DNA of 64,000 nucleotides from Chamaecyparis obtusa (GCA_027943335.1 BSBK01007031.1:233501-297500), one strand, 5' to 3'. Shown: positions 36,579-49,134, numbered from the stretch's first letter. Made by a program: numbers and translations. Notes: generated by a model not told the origin, from the sequence alone.

Positions 36579-37560
36579 TTGGAGTTGGTACATACCGACT
36601 TATGTGGTCCTATGAGAACTCAAAGTTATTATGGTGACAAATATCTCATTTTATTTGATGACTACTATAGGATGATGACAGCTATGTTTCTAAAAGAAAA
36701 ATTTGAAGCTTTCAAATTGTTTAAGTGGTATAAAGCTAAAGTTGAAAAGGAAACCGGGAAAGATTTAAAATGCTTAGGATCTGATAGAGGAGGTGAGTTT
36801 ATTTTTGATGAATTCACTAACTTTTGTAATGAGCATGGGATTAAAAGATAGGTTTCTGCATTGAGGACACCACAATAGAATGATATTCCAGAAAGAAGGA
36901 ATAGATCTATAGTTGACTGTGCCAGAACACTGATGATTGAAAAGGATGTTACATAAATGTACTGGAGATAAGTTGTTAGCACTATTGTATACACCTTGAA
37001 CCAAGTTCAACTAAAGAAAGATACAAATAAGACACCTTATGAGCTATGGTTTGGCTACACACCAAATGTAAGTTATTTCATAATTTTTGGAAATAGATGT
37101 TACATTTTGAAAGATGATAGAAATGGTAAATTTGATTCTAAAGGTGATGAAGGAATATTTCTAGGATATTCTACTAAGAGAAAAGCATACAAATGTTGGA
37201 ACAAGGCTGCTAACAAAATGATTGAAAGTGCTAATGTGAAAGTTGATGATTTTTCTGAGAAAAATGATGAAGAAAGAAGGAAGGCACTGAAAGACTATGG
37301 TAGATTTACATATATTTACCATCTAGACTATCTACCCAAGCCATAGGCTGAGTCTACCGAGCAACAGGAAAATGCTAGCGAGAATCAGTAAATGCAAACC
37401 GAGAACCAGGAAGATGCTATCAATGAAGAAATTGAGCCTGAACCGAATGATGAGCAAAGAAGAGAACACGTACTGGTGAGATTTGTGAGAATACACGGTC
37501 CATAGAACCAAATTATTGGAGACAAGAAAGTTGGCATGATGACATGAAGTAAGTTAAGAC
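36579..37560 (+). pseudogene. Copia-2 integrase and linker (broken)
   Basis: The first catalytic Asp is present in 'LVHTDLCGPMRTQSYYG' (from 36582), the second in 'CLGSDRGGEFIFDEF' near 36770-36815, and the Glu in 'NDIPERRNRS' near 36880-36910. The family has N-G-I-A-E-R-R there. Stops at 36849-36851 and in the next 120 bases break the core. The C-terminal part (36996-37346, 116 codons) is open, with 'TPYELWFGYTPNVSYF' and 'DEGIFLGYSTK'. The acidic linker then has three more stops. Confidence 0.87.
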
Positions 37561-38310
37561 ATAATACATGCTTAGTTTGTGAATTTGAGCCTAAGAATGT
37601 TAGAGATGCACTTGAGAATGAGGAATGGATTAAGGCCATGAATGAAGAAATTGAACAAATAGAGAAAAAAAAAACATGGACATTGGTACTGAGACCAAAT
37701 GACAAAAATGTAATTGGTACTAAGTATATTTTCAGAAACAAGTCAAATGAGAATGGTGAAGTGATAAGGAACAAAGCAAGACTTGTTTGTAAGGGATATG
37801 CACAAGAAGAAGGAATTGACTATGGTGAGACTTTTGCACCAATAGCAAGACTTGAAGGAGTTAGAATATTGCTTGCATATGCTGCACACAAAGGATTTAA
37901 AGTATATCAAATGGATGTGAAATCACCATTTCTAAATAGAATTATTGAAGAATAGGTCTACATAGAACAACCTAAAGGTTTTGTTGATCCTAATTAGAAG
38001 AACACGGTATTTAGATTCCACAAAGTACATTATGGACTAAAACAAGCACCGAGAGGATGGTATGAAAGACTACATGCTTATCTTATTAGTATTGGTTTTA
38101 TGAGAACACATGACAATAGTAATTTGTATTTGAAAGGAGAATCTGATGACAATATTTTGATTGCTGAAATATTTGTTGATGATATAATATTTGGAGGACA
38201 TGATATTATTTGCAAATCATTTGTTGATGAAATGATAAAAGAGTTTGAGATGTCAATGTTTGGAGAGATTAAATTCTTTCTAGGTTTGCAGGATTATACA
38301 AAAAAATGAT
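37561..38310 (+). pseudogene. Copia-2 reverse transcriptase (broken)
   Basis: The fingers and palm are open from 37638 to 37955 ('[20 protein letters not shown]', '[15 protein letters not shown]'). Stops follow at 37953-37955 and 37996-37998. The polymerase box is 'IFVDDIIFGG' near 38169-38198. A one- or two-base change near 38290 shifts the frame after 'KFFLGLQ'. Four of the main RT motifs are intact, so this is a good copy for deriving the family consensus. Confidence 0.9.
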
Positions 38311-38349
38311 GGGTTATTCATAACTCAATCAAACTACATCAAGGAAGTA

Positions 38350-39126
38350 TTGAAGACTTTTGGCATGGAAGATTCAAAATCGGTAGGTACACCGATGGTC
38401 ATAGGATGTAAGCTGACAAAATATGATGAATCAACCAAGGTAAATCAGACACTATATAGATTAATGATTGGAAAATTGATGTATGTGGTACACAGTAGGC
38501 CTGATATAGCACATGCAATTAGGATTATAGTAAGATTTTCTGCTAATCCTAAGGAATCACATATAACTGTTGTTAAAAGGATTCTAAGATATTTGAAGAA
38601 AATTGAAGATTATGGTTTATGGTACAAAAAGGAAGGCAATTTTGAACTACAAGTTTACACTGATGTAGATTGGGATGGAAACATTGATGACCAGAGGAGT
38701 ACAACCGATGGAGCATTCTTTTTGGGAGAAAGTCTTGTAACATGGATAAGTAAGAAACAAGCATGTATTTCTCAGTCTACTACTGAAGCAGAGTATGTTG
38801 TTGCTGCTTCTAATTTTTCAAATATTGCATGGATAAAACAATTATTGAAAGGCATGAATGAGGTGATCACTGATCTAGTGATTATATATTGTGACAACAC
38901 ACATGCTATAAACATTTCCAAGAATCTGGTGATGCATTCAAAGACAAAGCACATGTCTATTAAGTATCACTATTTGAGGGAGCACGTACAAGAAAAGAAA
39001 GTGAAACTGGAGTTTGTGAAGTCTAAAGAACAAATTGTAGATATATTTATAAAGCCCTTATCGAAGGACACTTTTGAGTACTTGAGGACTAGACTAGGGG
39101 TCCATATCCTATCTATCAGTCACTAA
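38350..39126 (+). pseudogene. Copia-2 RT end and RNase H, longest open stretch of the element (258 codons)
   Basis: It opens with 'KTFGMEDSKSVGTPMV', 'VHSRPDIAHAIR' and 'VVKRILRYLKKIEDYGLWYK', then the RNase H core 'YTDVDWDGNIDDQRSTTDG', 'FLGESLVTWISKKQACISQS' and 'TTEAEYVVAASN'. The family has D-W-A-G where this reads D-W-D-G. The catalytic acids D, E and D look present (D in YTDVDW, E in TEAEY, D in YCDNTHAIN). The stop TAA is at 39124-39126. The open frame belongs to a broken polyprotein, so it is not called a functional gene. Confidence 0.9.
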
Positions 39127-39163
39127 GATGATCAAGAGGTTGCATCAACCTATACTTTATCAG

Positions 39164-40095
39164 TGTGTACTCTAAATAGTGCACTTCTATGAATCATTAC
39201 AATCAAGAACACTCAAGAATGAGGTCTCAAAAATTGATCCATAGCTCCCTAGGCATGGAGTGCAAGGGTGTTTAAGAATGCTCTCAACTAGAGCTATTAA
39301 GCCAATAACCTTGCTAGTAAACCATGCAATGGGAGATTCAAATGAAGACAAGGGCAAGAATGCCAATATCCTAAAGAATCAAATGAAATGCAATGCAAGC
39401 TAGATTAAGATGAATATGCAAGCTAAGCTATGGAAATGAAAGAACAAGTATTACAAAGCCTCCTAATTAAGCTAGATGAAGTAATCTAAAGCATAAAGGA
39501 AACTAAGCTAAGTATGAAGCTATGAATGCCATGATAATCCAAGAAATGAAACTATGATAACATGTAGATGCAAAAGCCAAGAATGCTCCAAATCTTTAAA
39601 AGCTCCAAAGTGACCTAGAAAACCTGCAGCATAACATTAGCATAAAAAGTTGGAGATCTAGAATGAAGAAGAGAGCTCTCCTTTTATAAGAAATGAGAAA
39701 GAATGGACCATGGAGATTAAGAGGCAAAAGATTTAATCAACGGTGGAGCTTGAAAGAGGAGCAATCCATGTGCACAAGATTCCTCCAATGAGAAAATAAG
39801 AGTTGACTTTTGTGTCCATATGAGACAAAAAGTGCTTTTCCCCTTTTTATAAAATAGGAATAATGGTTTATTTGTGCAACTTAGGATAAGAGAAAAGTAG
39901 GGGATTTTTTTATTTAATAAAAGGGGAGGGAATTCCTTTTAATTAAATAAAGACTTAGGATAAAATGGTTAGCCCATAGAAAATAATCAAATAAATGACA
40001 GAACTAGGATTTGATCAAGAATAAGCAATTGATGATTTTAGCAAAAATGCTAGCAAGGGGCTAATAGTCTAGATGACCATTTTTAGGTGTATACA
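39164..40095 (-). repeat. Left LTR of the nested gypsy (3' LTR in element sense)
   Basis: 932 bp, matching 49135-50066. It is followed on the right by TTTACCCCTATTT, the complement of the polypurine tract. Confidence 0.96.
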
Positions 40096-40108
40096 TTTAC
40101 CCCTATTT
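40096..40108 (-). promoter_or_regulatory. Polypurine tract of the nested gypsy
   Basis: On the minus strand AAATAGGGGTAAA, directly before the 3' LTR. It fixes the element's orientation. Confidence 0.8.
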
Positions 40109-42104
40109 GACTAATGTGTGATCGATCTAGGAATACATTACGTCAAAGAATAGATCAGCCAAGAAGGCAAGCAATAGCGATCTGACTCCCAAGTATGAAG
40201 TGCAAAGAGATAGAAAATCCTGCATGGTCAGCCTAGTAGCGACAGTACTGAACACTTAGGAAAGAGATGGACAGTATCAGAACTCAAGATGAGAACTAAC
40301 ATGTCAAGCACAAAGATAGATCGATCAGAGCAAATGGAAAGGTCAAGCATATGCTCTAGAGAATAGCCAATGGAAATAGATGTGTCTGCCCCCTCGGGAT
40401 CGAAAGCAAAATCAGGTAGAGGGAATGCAGAAGCAAGAGCAACATGATCAAATCACTAGAAATCATAATCAAAGATGCAAGATAACAGAATAACCATCAA
40501 GCAGTGAAGATATGCCCCAGTCAAAACCTCAGACAAAGATGAATGAAATGAATGAAAGACTAGAAAGGTGAGAGAGATGGAGGTGAAGAAGGAAAGGATG
40601 CCCCAGCGAAGGTTGAAGGATCAGGCCTCAAAAAGGGTCAACCAACTATGTGAAAGAAGGAGAAAGATGATGAAGGTGAACTCGAAGTTCGGTTTCGAGC
40701 CCAAAATGAATAGAAAATGATGTGATATGAAAGGCAAGAAGTGAAAGATATGATCGGGAAGAAGTGAAAGGTGAGCGAAGTGTGATCGACAGGTCCACAA
40801 AAGATGAAAGGAGAGCTCTCTCCATATGCAAGATGCAAAACTAACTAACATGAACCTAAAAATGCAAGCTACATGAAAAGTGGTTTACTTGCAAGGTCAA
40901 AAAGCCAATAGACATCTAATAATCATCATCGAGCATTATTGGTAGCGTTGCAAGATCATACAATACACACTAGCATAACTATGTGGATCTGAATATGATC
41001 TATATCAGATAAAAATGTGGAAATCCCACCTAGGCATTAAAGACATATAGGTCAAGATGACTAGTGCAGTGAGATTACCTAAGTTTAATATAGCAAGATT
41101 ATACTTGCATCGAGACACAAGGAAAATCAAGATGGGTAGAAGTATGCACTTGCAAAAATAGTCAAGGATAATACATTGTAGACCCCAATGTCAAGTGGAA
41201 CAAGCATAAATGCTAATGACAGTTAGGATAAACAAAATATACCCACAAGTAGAAAGAAAATAAAACATGTCCTCATGCCCCAGTCTTCTAGCTATGCATC
41301 ATTGAAAACTTCTTAGGGATAGAACACTCATCAAAGAAATCATCATAGATAGCACACAAAGAAAGAAAGTTCAACAAGTCTCAGCAAGTCAAGTAGTTTA
41401 AGTGTGTGTGTGTAGGTAATAGAGTCAAACTTTGAGGATCACATCTGCTAGTAAGAAATATGGCATCATCTAGACTATGGGAAGGATATCTGATAAGTGT
41501 TTAGAAACACTAGATGCTAGGGTAGTGTTGAAAAACACAATTGGGGTGGTGTTGAAAAACACCATTTGCAAGGTGCCTAAGAAACCCAGATGCACAAAGA
41601 GACCCAAGATAAGCTAGAACAACGTATGCCCCCTAGACTAAGACAAGGGTCAATTCCAGGCTAGGAGAGGCAAAGCAAGAAGTGGAGCGGAGGAGCACCA
41701 CGCAAGATTGATAGACATAGGTGCAAGGGTCTCAAGCAGTGCCTGTTTCTAGGTTTTCACCACTTGGAAGATTTTTTAAGGACTTTTTATAATTTTTTTG
41801 TATTTTTGCTACCAAGGCGCTTATTTCCAGGTTTTCACCAAGGCACTTTTCTATTTTTTTGAATTTTTTGATTTTTTTGGTGAGACATCAAAGCACCTAT
41901 TGCTAGGTTTTCACTAGGATGCTCATTTTTTCATGACATTTTATGATTTTTAGGATTTTTTAGCATCATATATGAATTTTTTTGGAATTTTTTTAGGGTC
42001 AGTAAAAATATGTACAAAAGAGCTCTAGAACTTTAGACATAGTACTTCTTCAGATGTAGATAATTGGTAGGCCCAGTAAGCTCTTCTCCCTCTGGCGTAG
42101 ATAG
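40109..42104 (-). other. Nested gypsy, non-coding 3' part
   Basis: About 2 kb with no ORF of note on the element's strand. Three copies of AGGTTTTCAC(C/T)A (plus-strand reading) lie at 41751, 41829 and 41905, each with the neighbouring word GCACCT/GCACTT type, a degenerate repeat of about 77 bases. Purine-rich stretches on the + strand (40550-40760) give artefact ORFs on the minus strand. Confidence 0.6.
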
Positions 42105-43403
42105 CTAATAGGTCTTGGACCCAAATGCTATAGTGATAAGATAAGGTCCTAACCAATAGTAACCAGCCCTAAGAAATTTCCAAGCTAGCACAGGATCGTT
42201 AAAGTGTGATCCACATATACTGTCGCGAACTTCAGCTAGCACTTTGTTTGACTCCTCTATTTCTAGACACTTAAGGAGAGTTCCATCTAGACCCTTCCTA
42301 TACAAGTCACCAGAGACAAGGGTAAAGTGTGTGGCATTATGGATGAGATGGTGCTTCATATTGCGTATTAGATTTTTAGGAATAACATGATCTTGGAGAT
42401 AGGAAAATATGATGGCAGTGTAAGGACTATGAGCAAGATAGTGTAATTCTTCCACCAAGAACTTAAAGTGTGATTTATGCTTTTTCAATTGTAAAATGGA
42501 TGTCAAAGCAACCATGACATTAGCAACTTTATTTTCAGATAAGTTCACCATGTGCTTGTAAAGAATCAGCTTGTCATCTTTTATTTGATAATCATCATTT
42601 TTTAGCAGGTCTTTATTTTTACTTTTTTTAGGTTCAAATACCGCCACAATGTGGTTTTTGCCATCTGACCATTGCTCTTTTCTTTTGATTTGATGATTGA
42701 GATACTTGATTTTTGATTCAGTCCTTTTTGTTGCTGGTTCGCTAGTGGAAGAAGTAACAGGTTTAATGGCATGTTGATCCTGGGTGGACCAAGCTATGAG
42801 ATATGATTTTGAGAGATGAAATGAAGTGACTAGTTCAATAGCATTTATGTGAGGGATGTCATCTCTAGTGACAAGAGAGGTTGAACCTATAGGGTAAGCT
42901 ATGAAAGTGTTAAGATCTAGACTAGTCATAGAAGGACCAGCATGGTCCACTAAAGCAATACATAGATTAAACTCATCAGACCCTACGTGAGACTCATCAA
43001 CTATGTTGGGTTGGTCACCATAAGTATGAACCATGTCCACTTCCATATCCACTGTGGAAGATCCATCGGAGAGAGTATCCCATTCATATTCATTTGAATC
43101 TGTTGTTACGCTTCTACTGGGATCCTTACACCAAGAAGGTTTAGGACCTTTATAAGTAGAGGCTTTAGCATCATTATTTGTGAGATCTCCTCTTTTCATT
43201 AAGCGTGCAATATTTCTATGATGTCTATCAAAGCTCAATGACTCATTAGGTATAAAATTTTTGGATGTGGAGGCTTTAGTTGTATCATCAGTAGACATGC
43301 ATTCTCCTTCCCAAAGGAGTGAAGTAGAAGGAAGATTGTCTCCCATTTGAGCCATAGTGTGCAGTGGTGACTCATCTATATCTGTGTCTGAATCTCTAAT
43401 CAT
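42105..43403 (-). CDS. Nested gypsy 432-codon ORF: linker, RNase H tail, integrase zinc-finger start
   Basis: Uninterrupted Met to stop on the minus strand. The first about 250 residues are acidic/Ser-rich and resemble the pol linker of plant gypsy elements. Then 'NLSENKVANVMVALTSILQL' matches the RNase H C-terminus (normally N-K-x-A-D-A-L-A-x-L-A-S), and 'LYRKGLDGTLLKCLE' through 'CGSHFNDPVLAWKFLRAGYY' is the integrase HHCC start. RT, most of RNase H and the integrase core are missing: the frame joins the linker to the RNase H tail directly. That an in-frame 432-codon product survives suggests a deletion that happened before the latest transposition. It has no enzymatic activity I can point to. 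Confidence 0.75.
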   Translation of the reverse strand: MIRDSDTDIDESPLHTMAQMGDNLPSTSLLWEGECMSTDDTTKASTSKNFIPNESLSFDRHHRNIARLMKRGDLTNNDAKASTYKGPKPSWCKDPSRSVTTDSNEYEWDTLSDGSSTVDMEVDMVHTYGDQPNIVDESHVGSDEFNLCIALVDHAGPSMTSLDLNTFIAYPIGSTSLVTRDDIPHINAIELVTSFHLSKSYLIAWSTQDQHAIKPVTSSTSEPATKRTESKIKYLNHQIKRKEQWSDGKNHIVAVFEPKKSKNKDLLKNDDYQIKDDKLILYKHMVNLSENKVANVMVALTSILQLKKHKSHFKFLVEELHYLAHSPYTAIIFSYLQDHVIPKNLIRNMKHHLIHNATHFTLVSGDLYRKGLDGTLLKCLEIEESNKVLAEVRDSICGSHFNDPVLAWKFLRAGYYWLGPYLITIAFGSKTY

Positions 43404-43475
43404 GGGAGCATTTCTAGAACATGTAGAGAGGTCATCATTGGCACCATATCCTAGACCTGTTGTAATCTTAGAGGA

Positions 43476-44489
43476 TCAGCCATTAGTATGACTCAAAGGC
43501 TTGACTAGGGCATGCCCATTATCATTTATAGGTCCATGACCTTGATAGCCCATTTGCTGCAAAAATTTATAGCCTTTACCATAGCGCTTAGGAGAAATAG
43601 GAGTAGCAATAGTGGTACTGTCTTCCTCTTCTCTATAAATCCATTCTCTAACAGCTTGTTCTTTTCTTTCTGCCTCTAGGGGTACAGACGCTTGAACAAA
43701 ATTACCAAAAATTGTCATGGCAGAAGCAAAAGGCTTCATCTTATTAGAAGGTCTTCCATATGATCTTGGAGATATTGGCATAGTAGCAATGGAATCCAGT
43801 GTGTATTCACCCATACCAAGGCTCATCATTTTAAAAATTTTCTCAGCAGTAGCCAGGGATGTAGTAGGATCATTAGAAGGTTTGTTATGAGGAAAAAACA
43901 TTTCAATAGTAGCAAGAGCATTGATAGCAATAGAATGATCCCTAAGAATCACAATTTCAGCTCCGTTATGTGGGAATTTGACACACTGATGGTATGTAGA
44001 AGGCACAACTTGCATTTCATGGATCCAAGGATGACCCAAAAGGATGTTATAAGGAAGTGGGATATCCAATACTTGGAACATAATGTCTCTCATGACAGGG
44101 CCCACTTGGACAGGCAACGTGATAAGACCTTTGGAAGATCTTTCAACTTCATCATATGCTTTTATAGTAATCTTCCATTTAGGATCTATAAAAAATTTTG
44201 ATAAACCCAACTGTTGCACAACATTGAAAGAAACAATATTTAACCCAGCACCATTGTCTATCAGGACTCGGTGAACTCAGGTGTGGTAGACCATAACTTC
44301 AATGTGTAAGGCAAGATTGTGAGGGTGGTTAAGAGATGTGTCATCTACTTTAGAGAAGGAGAGATAATGAGGTGATGAGATCTGGTTGACCATAGCCTGG
44401 AACCTATCTGGGTCAATGTCATTAGGGACACTAGCTATACACAAAGCCTTTTCAAGGATCTCCTTGTGCAAAGGGGATAGCTCAAGCAA
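43476..44489 (-). CDS. Nested gypsy protease-like region with G-patch-like tail
   Basis: Two open stretches on the minus strand. 44489-44277 encodes a region before the protease. 44219-43476 (247 codons) has 'FFIDPKWKITIKAYDEVERS', 'GLITLPVQVGPVMRDIMFQV' and 'YNILLGHPWIHEMQVV', the C-terminal half of a gypsy retropepsin; the catalytic D-x-G part lies near 44230-44260 ('DNGAGLNIVSF'). Near the end, 'GKGYKFLQQMGYQGHGPI' resembles a G-patch. Only a stop or gap near 44270 separates the stretches. If translated, this would process gag. Confidence 0.65.
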
Positions 44490-44516
44490 CTCAAAAATAG
44501 ATATCTGTGCAGGTGT

Positions 44517-46702
44517 TCATTGCAACTGATGGACAAGATCATAGCTAGACAGAGCTAAAGGAACTACTGGTTTGGAAGATGAGGCTTGTTTAGGATCAAG
44601 TGTAGTTTTAAGGACTAGTTTAGCTTGCCCCCTAGTAACAGCATTTAGTGCCTCACTTTGGGAAGAAGAACTACCACATGTTTGCAAGACCAACTTTGGC
44701 ATACCATGATTGGATTTATTATCATCTTGAGGTCTCATCATAAGAACACTCTCAACGGGCTCCACCATGTTGATCATAGGTGAATCAGAAGTATATGTAT
44801 AGTTGATCTTAGCATCATGATTCTTCTTATGTGCTTGGGAGGTTTCACCTTTGTCATACTTAGGTAGAGGATCTTTGAAAGTTGTGTGATTAGAATTTTT
44901 AACTAAGCCATCTATGAGAATTGTGCCTCCATCAATGAGATCTTAAATAGCATCTTTAAGCGTGAAACAATTGTCAGTCTTGTGTCCCTTGTTTTTGTGA
45001 TAGTGGCAGTAATGATCCTCTCTCCACCAATCAGGCTTAACTGGTGGATCATAGGGACGAGTTTTCTTAGGAAGTGTAAGATAATTATTTTCAACCAAAG
45101 TCTTAAGAATCACATCATATGGTTCAGCCAATGGGGTATAGACCCATCGTCATAATTGCTTCTTTGGCTTATCTACATTCTGAGGCTTAGGAGCATTTTG
45201 AGTGTTGGCAGCTTCTTGTAGTTTTGCTACGTAGATGGCATTAGAGAGGTTGAAAGCAGGCTCTTTAGCTTTAGGGGCATCTATAACCCCATCATTGACA
45301 ACATACTTGTTTCTATTCCAAGGCTTGTTTTTGTCTTTGCCATTGTTTCTAGTATCCTTATTAATAACAATATCTCCCTTTCTTATGGCCACATCCTCAA
45401 TCCTATATGCACTTTCAATCATGTCATTGAAAGAGGAGAACAGTTGTTTCCTAAGATCATAATATAGTTCTGGCACAAGAGTGTTGACAAAAATGTCAAT
45501 CTTTTCTCTTTCATCTAGCTAATGAGGATATCGAGAATACAATGACCTCCAACATTACAAATAAGTAGCAAATAACTCTCCTTGGTTTTGTCTCAAAGCA
45601 CCAAGATCTATCATGGTGATAGGCTATTGGATATTGTATGAATAGTGTTGTGTGAAGCGCATAGCCAACTCATCAAAAGTCTTCAAAGGAGGTGTCAACT
45701 TTGCAAACCATTCTAAAGCTTGTCCTCTTAAGCTTCGAGGGAATAATTGTAGCAAAAACGTGTCTTCGTGAAGAAAGTCCATGCTAAGAGTGTAAAAGTG
45801 ATGCACATGGTCATGGGGATCACCATTTCCATCATACTTATCATACTTAGGAACCTCAATATCCCTAGGAAATGTGACCATGTATATACTTTTATCAAAA
45901 GGAAGAGCACAAATTGATTCTACAAAAGAGACCTTTGGAGGCTCTCTTTCGATTGCCATTTGGGTAAGGCATTGATTTGTCTGATGTAATTCTTCCTGAA
46001 GGACTTCCAATTCAGTTGGTACTCTTTGTTGGACAATTTTTCTAAATCATAGCTAGGAGGAAGGTTGTATCCTCTAGAAGTCATATATTGGAAATATTAG
46101 TCTCCATTGTGCTCTAAAAGCTTGAGCATCTTTCATTAGGAGTCCTCATCTTGTTCAAATGCAATAAGATCCTCACTAGAAATATCATCAATGGCCTCTT
46201 CCTCATGGTGAGAGGGAGGTGGTCTAGGAGGTGAAGAAGGTACATCAAAAGTCCATCTTGGCTGGGACCTTGGTGGCGTGTTGTTTCTGTTGTTGCCACT
46301 GGTGCTAAAGAAATGTCTATTTTCATAGCTACTAGTCTTGGGTTGTTCATGAGAAATCCCTCTTGAAGTCATGCACCTAGCAGCTTCCATTAAGCTTTTA
46401 CTATACTCTCTATCCAAGAGTGCTTGTTTATCTCTTTGCTCAAAGTGGTCTTGCATACGACGATATCTCTCTTGTTCATTCATAGTAAGTGAGACACTGT
46501 CTGTGTTTTTGGGGGTTTTGAATGCGAAAAAGAGGAAGCCTCCTTTATACCACGGGGTAGCCTTAGAATCCTTAGAGTGGTCAGAACTAGAACTTTCATT
46601 GTGAGCTAGTGCTTGTGAGCATCTAGTTGGAGAAGGTAACTGAGTGTAATTGAACGAAGGATGATTCTTCTGCTCAAATTGAGACCGAGTTGTAATCGGC
46701 AT
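44517..46702 (-). pseudogene. gag: Nested gypsy gag with zinc knuckle (broken)
   Basis: The start is taken at 46702 because it gives 'MPITTRSQFEQ', the usual start type for gypsy gag; 55 further upstream codons are leader. 46702-46136 is open, and the gag core is at 46010-45624 ('FPRDIEVPKYDKYDGNGDPH', 'DHVHHFYTL', 'RSLRGQALEWFAKL'). 45476-45150 holds 'NDMIESAYRIEDVAIRKGDI'. The knuckle CHYHKNKGHKTDNC (CX2HX4HX4C) is at about 45030-44989. A linker, 44777-44517, is Ser/Gln-rich. Three or four stops or shifts separate the pieces. Confidence 0.83.
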
Positions 46703-49112
46703 GAAAAAGAATTGTTGGTTGACTAATAGAATGAGACAAAGTTTCTTAGATGTTGAGTGAGGCAAAAGCCAATGATGATCACTTTTTGAGATAGAACAAT
46801 AGAGATGGTTGGTCAAAGTGCTCAAGAACTTACAGTAGTCAATTGACACAAGCCTAGATGTGAGCAAGAAGCTCGATTAGCAAGTAGCTAGATAGGTAAC
46901 CATGTTTTGACAAGTGATCAAAAGTGACATTTGATAGGCTCAAATCCAATAGTTTTAGCTCATTTGTTTCAGTCTAGAACAATCCTAAGCATGTAGGTAA
47001 CAAACCAACTTCAGATAAGATCAAAAAAAGACACTCTACAGTAGGTTAAAGTTCAAGTTTAGCAGCTCTAGATTGCAACAGCAACAAGATAGCAAAAAAA
47101 TTTTGGGTGATACTTTCCAGGCAGATAGGGTGATAGTTTAAGACCGGGTGAGCCTTCGCTTTAGGTAGGGTGATAGACTCTAGGTAGGCAGAGCGATAGA
47201 GTCTAGGCTAGCCGGGCAATAGTCTAGCAGGCGTGAACTATCGCGCGATATTTCTCAGCAAAGCGCGCAATACTGTTGCAGATTTGGGCAATTCTTTGAC
47301 CAATGAACATAAATTTTTTATTTTTGAAGTGTTTTGATCAAGTTCAAAGGTTGGATAGTGCAATTTCTCAGTTTGACAAGCAGAAACAGTAGATAAAAGA
47401 CAGGTTTAAAAATAGTATAGGATCAAACATGTCATAGAACACTTGAAACAAGGGCAAAAGCAACCTTTCCAAGACAAGCACTTGTGATATCAAAATAGAA
47501 AACCTTATGAATGCTACCATTTTGTTTGAATGTTGAGAACGTTTACACTGGTATAGCACAATGAAAATACTTCAAACACTTACTACCTAGAAAGTCAAGG
47601 CTCATTACTTAACAACTTGGCCCACAACTTGATGCTCCATTGCCTCACACAAAGTGGTTACCCACAATAGATATTGGCTTTGTCATGGAAGTGCCAAAGA
47701 CACAACCAAAGGAATACATATGGTGAGTAATCTTGGGGTGATTCAGGTTATTCCACTTGGATCAATTCTTGCACCAAGAAGTTAAGCGGAAAAATAGGGT
47801 GGCCTCTACCTATGGTTCTTAGTAAGGGCTTCCATCCATAGCACCCCTCTTTCTCCTCATAAAGGATTGGAACCTTGCGGCCTCAAGAGTACCTTAAGCA
47901 TTCTTGCTCAATACTTTCCTCATGGTCACAATCCCACAAGTACTCACATCAAGCAAAGATAAGCACTACGTCTACCAAGGTTTTGTGTCCTTGATAGCCT
48001 TGAGATTATAGTGGGTTGGAATAGCTCAGTATTAGCTTGTCCCCACTTGGGTCGTTCCTCTTGATTTCTCAAGAGTAGGCCCGCTAAAGGATTCTAAAAG
48101 ATCTAAACAAAGAAATGGATCAACTTATAAGATTCAAGGTTTTTGTTTCACCACAAGGGTGAAGAGCATACTCCCCTATCTCAAAGCTTTCTCCCAAACA
48201 CACCAAGCAAAGAGTTCAATTACCCTCTTGTTTTCAAAATCCTAAGATGGTCAAGATTTTTTGGTTCACCACAAGGGTGAAGAGCATACTTCTCCTACCA
48301 CCTCAAAATTTCTTCCACAAGATATTATGTGCCTACTAAAAGAAACAACTAGTATATGCCGCACTCAATAAAGAAAGCAATTAAACAAGCACTTGATTTG
48401 ATTTTTATGCTTAGGGAAGCCCTGCAAAAACCATTAGTAGCCCTCTTTGACATGCATTCTTTTGGAAAATTCCAAGCAATGAGAGCACCTACAAGCACAA
48501 CTTGTTAGCCCCACAAAGGTTAGCACATCAAGATTTAGATAATCTGCAAGGAAAATAGCTGATCAAATGGTAAAATCTAAGAATGAAACTAGCATGGTTG
48601 GATTAGGCTTGGAAAGACCTTTCCAATGATATATCACACTTTAATTTTTGATACCGTTTGCAAAAATTTCTCAAAAATGGGTGCCCGTTTTCAAATTTTT
48701 TTAAAAAGATAGCAGAGAACCCGAAACTTGCAAGATAAACAAAATAGCTCAAAAATAGCTCATTGCCAGGTACAGGTGATAGTTACAGACACCATAATTA
48801 TCATGCGATACTTCTCAATATACTGGGGTGATAATATTAGTCTGTGCGATACTTCACTATATACCAGGCGATACTTCACCTGAGACTAGGTGATACTTCA
48901 CCTGAGACTAGGCGATATTCTTTGCAATAGCCAGGTGATACTTCCGATAGGAAAAGTATCATGCACACATACAAAGAACTATCATGTGATACTTCTGGAA
49001 GTATTGCATGATAGTCTGAGACAAAAAAAATAGAGACCAAAAATTAAGCTCAAAACTTGCCAAAAAAATTGATGAAAATGCAGAAAAAGAAGGGACAAAG
49101 CTAGTCTACTCT
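46703..49112 (-). other. Nested gypsy leader (5' untranslated region), 2.4 kb
   Basis: Non-coding on both strands. It contains a 22-base repeat (48846-48945) and a duplicated stretch of about 40 bases ('CACCACAAGGGTGAAGAGCA' at about 48151 and 48271, plus-strand reading). A long leader between primer site and gag is common in large plant gypsy elements. Confidence 0.7.
48805..48985. repeat. 22-base minisatellite, GCGATACTTCACCTGAGACT type
   Basis: The word GCGATACTTC or GTGATACTTC occurs at 48805, 48846, 48868, 48890, 48912 and 48935, spaced 22-23 after the second. Related words are at about 47130-47270 (GCGATAG, GCGCGATA). Confidence 0.8.
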
Positions 49113-49130
49113 GCCCCACGGTGGGTGCCA
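49113..49130 (-). promoter_or_regulatory. Primer binding site of the nested gypsy
   Basis: On the minus strand TGGCACCCACCGTGGGGC, four bases after the LTR end. The TGGC start and position fit a tRNA primer site; I do not assign the tRNA. Confidence 0.75.
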
Positions 49131-49134
49131 AAAA

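Noticed and set aside
40621..40851. Minus-strand frames of 61-76 codons
   Set aside because: Three overlapping frames in a purine-rich non-coding part of the gypsy element; no domain.
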